Source: JAAYZQ01 sp034428935 (GTDB lineage Bacteria; Chloroflexota; Anaerolineae; JAAYZQ01). From it: a stretch of 15,928 nt of DNA. The notes beneath the pieces are model-generated. The model had not been told where the DNA came from. It made no database searches and was given only the letters and a program-made list of their open reading frames with translations. A program made the translations under genes and the position numbers. The stretch covers positions 1-15,928 of the forward strand of contig DAOUHB010000046.1 of the NCBI GenBank assembly GCA_034428935.1, in the 5' to 3' direction. Below are positions 1-5,564 of the stretch, in pieces. Every line of letters starts with the position of its first letter. Positions within the stretch are counted from its first letter, which is position 1.

Positions 1-887
1 CCGATAAAGTAGTAGGTCAGCGCCGCGGGATCGTACCACCACGCCTGCCAGGCCTCGGGCGTGCCCTGGTTCCTGGCCCATTCGATGCTGGCCGAAAAGT
101 AACCGATGACCGCCTCGAACCAGACGTACAGCCGCTTGCCCTCGTAGCCGGGCAGGGGCAGGGGAATGCCCCAGTCGATGTCGCGGGTGATGGGCCGCCC
201 GTGCAGGCCCGACTGGACATAGTTCCGGGCAAAGTTGATGACCTGCGGCCGCCAGTGCTCCTTGCCCGTCGAAAGGTAGGCCTCCAGCTCGTCGTGCAGC
301 CGCGCCAGGTCCAGAAAATAGTGCTCGGTGTCGCGCACTTCCAGCGCGGTGTCGCCGCTGGCCTTGCTCCGCGGACCGATGAGCTCCGACGGCTCCAGCA
401 GCTTGCCGCAGTTGTCGCACTGGTCGCCGCGGGCGTCGGGGAACCCACAGTTGGGACAGGTGCCCTCCACGTAGCGGTCGGGCAAGAAGCGGCCCTCCTG
501 CGGGCTGTAGAGCTGCCGCTGCACCTCTTTGTAGAGGTAGCCGTTCTCCAGGGTCTTTAAAAAGATGCCCTGCGAGACCCGGTGGTGGTTCTCCGTATCC
601 GTGTGGGTAAAGAGATCGAAGGTCAGCCCGATCTGCTGGTAGGTCTCCAGGAAGGTTTTATGGTAGCGCTCAAAGATCTCCCGCGGCGTCACCCCCTCCG
701 CGTCGGCGCGGACGGTGATGGGCGTGCCATGGGCGTCGGACCCGGAGACCATGAGCACGTCGTTGCCGGCGAGCCGCTGGTAGCGGGCAAAGATATCGGG
801 CGGCAGGTACGCACCGGCCAGGTGGCCCAGGTGCTGGTAGCCGTTGGCATAGGGCCAGGCAACTCCGATCAGGATTTTGCGGGCCAT
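1..887 (-). CDS. metG: Methionyl-tRNA synthetase, N-terminal part (cut by window edge)
   Basis: Charges tRNA-Met with methionine in the cytoplasm. The visible 295 codons begin MARKILIGVAWPYANG and carry the class I HIGH-type signature as HLGH (residues 19-22). A zinc-knuckle insert follows, with Cys144/147 and Cys157/160 in a CPNC...CDNC arrangement, as in zinc-containing MetRS. The second class I motif (KMSKS), the anticodon-binding domain and the stop lie beyond the left edge. The ATG at 887 is preceded by AAGGAGG eight bases upstream, which fixes the start. The gene has its own promoter (1137-1165) and a leader of about 240 nt ending in an intrinsic terminator (914-937), so transcription is probably controlled by attenuation. 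No sign of damage in the visible part. Confidence 0.96.
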   Translation of the reverse strand, partial: MARKILIGVAWPYANGYQHLGHLAGAYLPPDIFARYQRLAGNDVLMVSGSDAHGTPITVRADAEGVTPREIFERYHKTFLETYQQIGLTFDLFTHTDTENHHRVSQGIFLKTLENGYLYKEVQRQLYSPQEGRFLPDRYVEGTCPNCGFPDARGDQCDNCGKLLEPSELIGPRSKASGDTALEVRDTEHYFLDLARLHDELEAYLSTGKEHWRPQVINFARNYVQSGLHGRPITRDIDWGIPLPLPGYEGKRLYVWFEAVIGYFSASIEWARNQGTPEAWQAWWYDPAALTYYFI

Positions 888-908
888 GTTGTTCCTCCTT
901 AAACAATA

Positions 909-937
909 GAAAAAGAGCGAGGGTGTGCCCTCGCTCT
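909..937 (-). terminator. Intrinsic terminator in the metG leader (attenuator candidate)
   Basis: Read on the minus strand, AGAGCGAGGG-CACA-CCCTCGCTCT is a perfect 10-bp stem with a 4-nt loop, followed at once by a T-rich run (TTTTC). It lies between the metG promoter and the metG ribosome site, 27 bp before the start codon, so it would end the metG transcript early unless prevented. Its descending arm (plus 928-935 on the minus-strand RNA: AGCGAGGG) can instead pair with CCCUUGCU encoded at 979-986, an alternative helix incompatible with the terminator. The hairpin is seen directly; the switching is inference. Confidence 0.8.
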
Positions 938-1130
938 GCTGGCATCATTCGGGTGCCGGCGCGCAGGCGCGCCAAAGCAGCAAGGGACTCAATCGGCGTG
1001 CATTTCGCTAACCTGGGGGCGGGCCCCCATCATGCCCTTGGCCGCCGAGGAACGACGAAACCTGCTCACTTGCCACGACTCGCTCACAGCGATCCCTCTC
1101 GTCTCCTACCCTTCACATCATCCGTCATCG
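938..1130 (-). promoter_or_regulatory. Structured 5' leader of metG (possible T-box-like or other attenuation leader)
   Basis: About 190 nt between the predicted transcription start (near 1130) and the terminator at 914-937, with no convincing ORF. On the minus strand it begins GATGACGGATGATGTGAAGG and contains complementary arms: GACGA with UCGUC, a UCGCU-gug-AGCGA hairpin, a GGCGCG-CGCGCC hairpin, and a GGGGGC/GCCCCC pair. Size, position before an aminoacyl-tRNA synthetase and terminal intrinsic terminator match the layout of T-box leaders. The text GAGCGAGTCGTGGCAAGTGA loosely resembles the T-box stem I region. The hallmark UGGNACC antiterminator bulge is not evident, so I do not assign the class. 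Confidence 0.35.
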
Positions 1131-1136
1131 CCGCGC

Positions 1137-1165
1137 ATTGTACCACATCCCCGTGCAAAAAGCAA
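1137..1165 (-). promoter_or_regulatory. Sigma70-type promoter for metG
   Basis: On the minus strand TTGCTT (1165-1160), 17 bp, then TACAAT (1142-1137). Start expected near 1130, about 240 bp before the metG ATG. It is back to back with the plus-strand promoter at 1211-1239. Confidence 0.7.
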
Positions 1166-1210
1166 GTCGCCGGTCGACGCCTCGCCTGCCAGGCACCAGC
1201 CCGCAGACCA

Positions 1211-1239
1211 TTGCATTCCACGGCAAAGGATGGTATAAT
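1211..1239 (+). promoter_or_regulatory. Sigma70-type promoter for the CPBP protease and exonuclease genes
   Basis: TTGCAT (1211-1216), 17-bp spacer, TATAAT (1234-1239). Start expected near 1246, giving a 5' leader of about 65 nt before the ATG at 1312. Confidence 0.75.
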
Positions 1240-1311
1240 CCCGGGGCCAATGACCGGAGGCACGGGGTAGAGTGTCCCCACACTATGGCGATCCTTGTGT
1301 GAGAGGTCTGC

Positions 1312-2331
1312 ATGCTGGAACTACTCGTCTTCCTGCCGTTCCTCGTTCCGGTCGTCGTCGCCAACCTGAGCGAGCGGCACCGGCAGACGCCCTATACAAC
1401 CGCCGATGCCGGCACCCAGCGTCTCATCGACAACGGCCTGCGCTTCCTGCCCCACGTCCTCCTGGCCGCCATCAACCTCAGCCTCCTGGCCGTCGCCGCC
1501 CTGGCCCTCCTCAATGCCCTGGCCCAGCAGTTCATGCCCGACCTCGTCGAGGAATCGGCCATGGATCTGAACTGGGGCGCCGTGGCCGTGGCAACCCTGC
1601 TGACCGGCATCCTGGCCTTTTTGCCCTTGATCGCCGGCATCCGCCGCTGGCTGGCGCGTTTCCTGCCCATCGACCCCGACTCGCCCGTCCACATGACGGC
1701 CCTGGTCCTGGCCGTCCAGATGATCGGCCTCAGCCTGGCCCAGATGGCCCTCATCGGCAGCCTGGAGAACCTGGCCACCGCGGGCCTGGAGCTTACCCCC
1801 TGGGACGTGCTCCTCTCGGGGCTGCCGCTGTTCCTCTTTGGCGTCATCGGCGTCGGCCTCTGGATCCGGCGGGATATCGGCGCCACCGCCCGGCGCCTGG
1901 GCCTGCTGCGGCCCACCTGGCAGCAGCTCCTCCTCGCCCTGGGCGTCACCGTCCTGCTCCTGGGCCTCGACCTGGTGGTCAACCTGCTGTGGGCCGAGGT
2001 GGACCCCTTCGGCTACGAGCTCATGGACCAGGTCATGCGCAGCCTCTTTGGCGGCCTGGGGACCGTCGTCGGCGCGGTCGCCCTCGGTCTTTCGGCGGGT
2101 ATCAGCGAAGAGACCCTGTTCCGCGGCGCCGTCCAGCCCCGCCTGGGCATCGTGCTGGCCGCCGTGCTGTTTACCATCGGCCACCTGCAATACAGCCTGA
2201 CCCCTGCCACCCTCGAGGTCCTGCTCATCGGCCTCATCCTCGGGCTGGTGCGCAAGCGCACCAACACCACCGTCTGCATCGTCATCCACGCCCTCTACAA
2301 CATGACAGGTGCGCTGCTGGGGGCCTGGTAG
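1312..2331 (+). CDS. CPBP family intramembrane metalloprotease (CAAX/Abi type)
   Basis: A 339-aa integral membrane protein with about eight hydrophobic segments. The C-terminal third has the three CPBP (PF02517) motifs: EETLFRG with Glu266, Glu267 and Arg271; FTIGH with His291; and HALYN with His326 and Asn330. These match the intramembrane metal and catalytic residues of Rce1-like proteases. Bacterial members process or degrade membrane substrates, and some protect against bacteriocins; the substrate here is unknown. The ATG at 1312 follows a GAGAGG site, and a consensus promoter lies 72 bp upstream. The next gene starts 16 bp after the stop on the same strand, so the two probably share a transcript. 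The N-terminal half (residues 1-190) is extra membrane sequence outside the conserved domain. Confidence 0.88.
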   Translation: MLELLVFLPFLVPVVVANLSERHRQTPYTTADAGTQRLIDNGLRFLPHVLLAAINLSLLAVAALALLNALAQQFMPDLVEESAMDLNWGAVAVATLLTGILAFLPLIAGIRRWLARFLPIDPDSPVHMTALVLAVQMIGLSLAQMALIGSLENLATAGLELTPWDVLLSGLPLFLFGVIGVGLWIRRDIGATARRLGLLRPTWQQLLLALGVTVLLLGLDLVVNLLWAEVDPFGYELMDQVMRSLFGGLGTVVGAVALGLSAGISEETLFRGAVQPRLGIVLAAVLFTIGHLQYSLTPATLEVLLIGLILGLVRKRTNTTVCIVIHALYNMTGALLGAW

Positions 2332-2347
2332 AACGCGAGGCCAGGGG

Positions 2348-3598
2348 ATGGAGCACAGCGACCTCCGCGAGCGCCTGAGACGCCTGGGCGTGATGCGCGG
2401 CGCCGAGAGGGTGACCCCGCCGCCGCGCCGCAAGCCGCGGCCCATCGAGGAGCTGCTGCCGGGCGAGATCCTGGCCACCGAACAGGGGGTTTGTTTCCTG
2501 CACCGCGAGCACTATCCCCTCGACTACCGCCACGGCGGCCTGTCCCTGTCGGCCCTGCTGGAACACCCCGCCGACGTGGCCGCGCTCCTGGCCCGCGACG
2601 AGCGCCTGGCCGCCCTGGACCCCACCCGTTGGGCCTTTGTCGACACCGAGACCACGGGCCTGGCCGGCGGCACCGGCACCTATGCCTTCCTGGTGGGCGT
2701 TGGCCTGTTCGAGGGCGACGGGTTCACCATCCACCAGTACTTCATGCGGGACTATGACGAAGAGCCCGCCCAGCTCCATGCCCTGGCCGGCGTCCTGGAT
2801 CGCCTGGGCGCCGTGGTCAGCTTTAACGGCAAGAGCTTTGACATGCCCCTCCTGGAGACCCGCTTTACCATGACGCGCCAGGCGCCCCGTCTCAGCGGCG
2901 CGCCCCACCTCGACCTGCTGCCCGTCTCCCGGCGCATCTGGAAGCACCGCCTGGAGTCGTGCGCCCTCTCCAACCTGGAAGAAGCGGTCCTCGGCGTGCG
3001 GCGCGCCCAGGAGGACGTGCCCGGCTGGCTCATCCCCGGGCTGTATGGGGACTATGTGCGGAGCCGCGACGCCAGAGAGATGCCGCGCATCTTTTACCAC
3101 AACGCCCAGGACATCCTCTCCCTGGTCGTCCTGGCTGCCCGGCTCTCCTCGTTGCTAACCCATCCCCTGGCATCGAGCCAGGACGGCGACATCCCCGGCG
3201 AAGACCTCTACGGACTGGGTCGCCTGCTCTGCGATCTGGGGCAGGGCGATCGCGGCCAGGTGGCCCTCGCCCGGGCGGTGGAGGGCTGCCGCCTGCGCTC
3301 GGTGCGCGAGCTGGCCATGCGCGACCTGGCCTACCTGCTCAAGCGCCAGGAGCGCCGCGACGAGGCCCTGCCCTGGTGGCAGCGCCTGGCCCGCGAAGAG
3401 GGCGCCATCTATGCTTTCGAGGAGCTGGCCAAGCACTACGAGTGGCACGCCCGGGATATCGCCCAGGCCCTGGCCTGGACCGAGGAAGCGCTGGCCCTCG
3501 TCCAGGGCTGGCCGCCGGGACCGCGGCGCCGCGAGGCCCTGGCCGACCTGGAGCACCGCCTCAACCGCTTGCGCCAGCGACTGGCGCTGGGTTCGTAG
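2348..3598 (+). CDS. RNase H-like 3'-5' exonuclease, YprB/MrfB-like, with C-terminal helical repeats
   Basis: A 416-aa protein. Residues about 95-260 form a DEDD exonuclease fold (RNase_H_2, PF13482): DTETTG with Asp99 and Glu101, SFNGKSFDMP with Asp165, and YHNAQD with His251 and Asp255, the DEDDh pattern. Residues about 285-410 are Ala/Leu/Arg-rich helical repeats resembling TPR units. Length and layout match Bacillus subtilis YprB (MrfB), which works with the helicase MrfA (YprA) in repair of mitomycin-type DNA damage. No MrfA-like helicase is in this window. I chose the ATG at 2348, which follows GCGAGG by seven bases, over an upstream start at 2309 that lies inside the previous gene. The TAG stop is embedded in a copy of the dispersed palindromic repeat (3593-3614). 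Confidence 0.85.
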   Translation: MEHSDLRERLRRLGVMRGAERVTPPPRRKPRPIEELLPGEILATEQGVCFLHREHYPLDYRHGGLSLSALLEHPADVAALLARDERLAALDPTRWAFVDTETTGLAGGTGTYAFLVGVGLFEGDGFTIHQYFMRDYDEEPAQLHALAGVLDRLGAVVSFNGKSFDMPLLETRFTMTRQAPRLSGAPHLDLLPVSRRIWKHRLESCALSNLEEAVLGVRRAQEDVPGWLIPGLYGDYVRSRDAREMPRIFYHNAQDILSLVVLAARLSSLLTHPLASSQDGDIPGEDLYGLGRLLCDLGQGDRGQVALARAVEGCRLRSVRELAMRDLAYLLKRQERRDEALPWWQRLAREEGAIYAFEELAKHYEWHARDIAQALAWTEEALALVQGWPPGPRRREALADLEHRLNRLRQRLALGS

Positions 3599-3614
3599 TA
3601 ACGGCTTCAGCCGT
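3593..3614. repeat. Single copy of the GTAGTAACGGCTTCAGCCGT palindromic repeat, overlapping a stop codon
   Basis: Twenty-two bases identical to the core of the 54-bp array at 10691-10940. The core ACGGCT-TC-AGCCGT is a perfect hairpin. The first TAG of the repeat (3596-3598) is the stop codon of the exonuclease gene. The hairpin lies in the 25-bp gap between two convergent genes, so it may also act as a weak bidirectional terminator, although it has no T-run. Confidence 0.8.
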
Positions 3615-3623
3615 GCTGGCAGG

Positions 3624-4112
3624 CTACTGGCCGGTCCCGGTGATCTGGGCCCATAGGTGGTCGGGCACCTGCACGGCCACCACCTCGCCGCGGGCGCACA
3701 CCTCGCCGCCCACCGAGAGCGTGGTGTGCACCACCACCTTGCGCCCCTTGACCTCCTTGACCTGCGCCCGCAGCTCCAGGGGGCCTTCTATGGGCGTCGG
3801 CCGCAAATAGTCCACGTGCAGCGAGCCCGTCAGGAAACGGAGGGGCGGATCGGTGTCCATCTCGCGTCCCTGCGCGCGATACATGGCCGCCGCCGCGGTG
3901 CCCGTGCTGTGGCAATCGATGACCGAGGCGATGAGCCCACCGTACACGTAGCCGGCGACGGCCGTGTGGTACGGCCTGGGATAAAAGGTCGCCACCGCCT
4001 CGTCGCCATCCCAATAGCTCTTGATCTGGTAGCCGTGCTCGTTGAGCCGCCCGCAGCCATAGCACACCGCCGCCTCGTCGGGGTAATAGTCCTGGAAAGC
4101 CTTCTCTGTCAC
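3624..4112 (-). CDS. PaaI-family hotdog-fold thioesterase
   Basis: A 162-aa protein of the PaaI/4HBT thioesterase superfamily, which hydrolyses acyl-CoA thioesters in the cytoplasm. It has the N-terminal CYGCG box (Cys17, Cys20) typical of a subgroup of these enzymes, a strand-helix core AGYVYGGLIASVIDC (residues 53-67) where many relatives have HGG, and the LHVDYLRPTPI strand near 98-108. Tyr replaces the His of the usual HGG motif (residues 57-59), so catalysis may rely on other residues, perhaps Asp66. I chose the GTG at 4112 because AAGGAGAGG lies just upstream; an ATG at 4163 would add 17 unlikely residues and lacks a good site. It faces the exonuclease gene tail to tail. Substrate unknown. 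Confidence 0.82.
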   Translation of the reverse strand: MTEKAFQDYYPDEAAVCYGCGRLNEHGYQIKSYWDGDEAVATFYPRPYHTAVAGYVYGGLIASVIDCHSTGTAAAAMYRAQGREMDTDPPLRFLTGSLHVDYLRPTPIEGPLELRAQVKEVKGRKVVVHTTLSVGGEVCARGEVVAVQVPDHLWAQITGTGQ

Positions 4113-4206
4113 GCGACCTCTCCTTGAGCCTTGATCGGAAGCAGGGCGCCCGGCCTGCGCCAACCGCTGTGTCCTGGGGGTGCGCCCTGGCCCCAGAGGT
4201 AGGATC

Positions 4207-4252
4207 GTAAAGAAAACGGGCCGGGCAACCTGTGCGACGAATGCCCGGCCCG
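4207..4252 (-). terminator. Intrinsic terminator after bacterioferritin
   Basis: On the minus strand CGGGCCGGGCA, a 14-nt loop, TGCCCGGCCCG, then TTTTCTTT. It is an 11-bp GC-rich stem with a T-run, 35 bp after the bfr stop, and separates bfr from the thioesterase gene. Confidence 0.85.
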
Positions 4253-4286
4253 CGCCTCTGTCTCTGCCAGCAGCCTGAGGCCAGGC

Positions 4287-4757
4287 CTAGTCCTCGATCT
4301 GCATCACCAGATAGTTCTGAATGCCGATCTGCTCGATCTGGTCGAGCTGCGCCTCGATCCAGTCGACGTGCTCCTCTTCGTCCTCCAGGATCTCTTCCAG
4401 CAAGTCGCGGGTGCCGTTGTCTCCCACTTCCCTGGCCAGCGCGATGGCTTCGTTGTACATGGCAATGGCATCGAACTCGGCCTGCCGGTCGTTGCGCAGT
4501 TGCGCTTCGACGTTCTCGCCGATGTGGATGGCGTGCAGCTTGCTGACGATGGGCCGCCCTTCGAAAAAGAGGATGCGGCCGATGAGCTTTTCGGCGTGCC
4601 GCATCTCCTCGATGGCGCGCGCTTCCACCTTCTTGTGAAGGCGCTCGTAACCCCAGTCGTCACCCATCTCCGAGTGCACCATGTACTGGTTGATGGCCGT
4701 GAGCTCTTCCGCCAGCAGCTCGTTCAGCTTGGCAAGGACTTGATCGTTCCCTTTCAT
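4287..4757 (-). CDS. bfr: Bacterioferritin
   Basis: A 156-aa haem-binding ferritin that stores iron as a 24-subunit cytoplasmic shell and oxidises Fe(II) at a dinuclear centre. All known ligands fall at the positions known from the family: ferroxidase Glu18, Glu51, His54, Glu94, Glu127 and His130, plus haem ligand Met52 and conserved Tyr25. The ATG at 4757 follows AGGAGG closely; longer readings in the same frame would start inside the promoter. It has its own promoter (4822-4850) and terminator (4207-4252), so it is probably monocistronic. Next to a cluster needing many haems, an iron-storage protein is apt, but no shared transcript is evident. Confidence 0.97.
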   Translation of the reverse strand: MKGNDQVLAKLNELLAEELTAINQYMVHSEMGDDWGYERLHKKVEARAIEEMRHAEKLIGRILFFEGRPIVSKLHAIHIGENVEAQLRNDRQAEFDAIAMYNEAIALAREVGDNGTRDLLEEILEDEEEHVDWIEAQLDQIEQIGIQNYLVMQIED

Positions 4758-4821
4758 GATTCCTCCTGTTTGCGGGACGTGATTGTGCGGGCCGGCCAGG
4801 GCCCGCTTGGTTCTGTTCCCT

Positions 4822-4850
4822 AGTATAATCAAAATTCCAGACTAAGGCAA
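4822..4850 (-). promoter_or_regulatory. Sigma70-type promoter for bfr, inside the 3' end of the Nudix gene
   Basis: On the minus strand TTGCCT (4850-4845), 17 bp, TATACT (4827-4822). The -35 box lies within the last codons and stop region of the Nudix gene. The segment TAGTCTGGAATTTTGATTAT between the boxes is AT-rich with weak dyad symmetry (TAGT...ACTA); I cannot assign it to Fur or another iron regulator. Confidence 0.7.
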
Positions 4851-5459
4851 ATGGGGAGCCCCCGGCAGAAAAGCCAGCCAGGCGTCCTGGGGTGGGATAA
4901 TGGACGGCGGGGCCGCCAGCGGCGCCCAGAAGACCGCGAAGCGGTGATTGTCGGCCTCGACGGCCCACCGTTCCGGCGTCTCGCCCCGAAACTCGAAGAG
5001 ATAGAAGTGTCGCCTTTGCCGGCCCGTGAGGGTGCTCGCCGGCACCCAGCCCAGGATCGCCATCGACCGGTACTGCGGATCGGGCCAGCGATCCCACTCC
5101 TCCCAGAGCACCTGGCGAAACGCACCCGCCTCCCGCTGGAGGGCAACGATGGCACCCCGCGGCAGGCTGGCCCGGTCAAAGCTGCTGGTGTCGGGCCGGG
5201 CATAGACCCTGGTCGCATTAGCCACAGCAAAGGTGCCCTCCGGCAGCCGGTCTTCGGCGACGGCCAGGGGGCGACCCGCTTCCGACATCTGCAGGCCCGT
5301 CTCCTCGGCCACCTCACGGCTGGCGGCAGCCCCCGGGGTTTCGCCCGGCTCCACGGTCCCCGCCGGGATCTGGACCCCGGCATAGGGATGCTTGAACAGA
5401 AGCAGCTCTGGCCCCGCCGCGGTGGGGCGCAGCACAAAGCACGTGACCTTGTCTATCAC
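4842..5459 (-). CDS. Nudix hydrolase
   Basis: A 205-aa protein with a complete Nudix box at residues 34-56: Gly34, Glu40, Arg48-Glu49, Glu52-Glu53 and Gly55, fitting GX5EX7REUXEEXGU. These residues bind divalent metal and cleave nucleoside-diphosphate-linked substrates. The N-terminal strand DKVTCFVLRP and the following VQIPAGTVEPGE segment are typical of the family. The C-terminal 100 residues, rich in Trp, Arg and Pro, are longer than the minimal domain and give no substrate clue. Translation probably starts with GTG at 5459, preceded by GGGAAGAA; this site is only moderate. The gene is downstream of the 19-heme cytochrome but separated from it by a hairpin terminator. Confidence 0.87.
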   Translation of the reverse strand: MIDKVTCFVLRPTAAGPELLLFKHPYAGVQIPAGTVEPGETPGAAASREVAEETGLQMSEAGRPLAVAEDRLPEGTFAVANATRVYARPDTSSFDRASLPRGAIVALQREAGAFRQVLWEEWDRWPDPQYRSMAILGWVPASTLTGRQRRHFYLFEFRGETPERWAVEADNHRFAVFWAPLAAPPSIIPPQDAWLAFLPGAPHLP

Positions 5460-5513
5460 TTCTTCCCCGTGGGCGATTCCCGGCGGGACAGGCCTTCGGC
5501 CTGCCCGTCCATC

Positions 5514-5542
5514 AAGAAGCCCGGCTGCTTTTGCAGCCGGGC
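5514..5542 (-). terminator. Hairpin terminator after the 19-heme cytochrome gene
   Basis: A perfect 10-bp stem GCCCGGCTGC-AAAA-GCAGCCGGGC on the minus strand, followed by TTCTTG. The T-run is imperfect. A second smaller hairpin (CAGGCC-TTC-GGCCTG, near 5489-5503) lies just beyond. Confidence 0.65.
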
Positions 5543-5564
5543 CTCAACCTCTACTCCTCGCCGG

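Noticed and set aside
940..1130. tRNA or confirmed T-box in the metG leader
   Set aside because: No cloverleaf with TTC loop was found, and the UGGNACC T-box core is not evident. It is kept only as an unassigned attenuating leader.
1321..2478. Long antisense ORF (385 aa) opposite the CPBP protease
   Set aside because: It has Gln/Gly/Asp-rich low-complexity composition and no motifs. The plus-strand reading has all CPBP motifs, a promoter and a ribosome site; in GC-rich DNA long shadow frames are expected.
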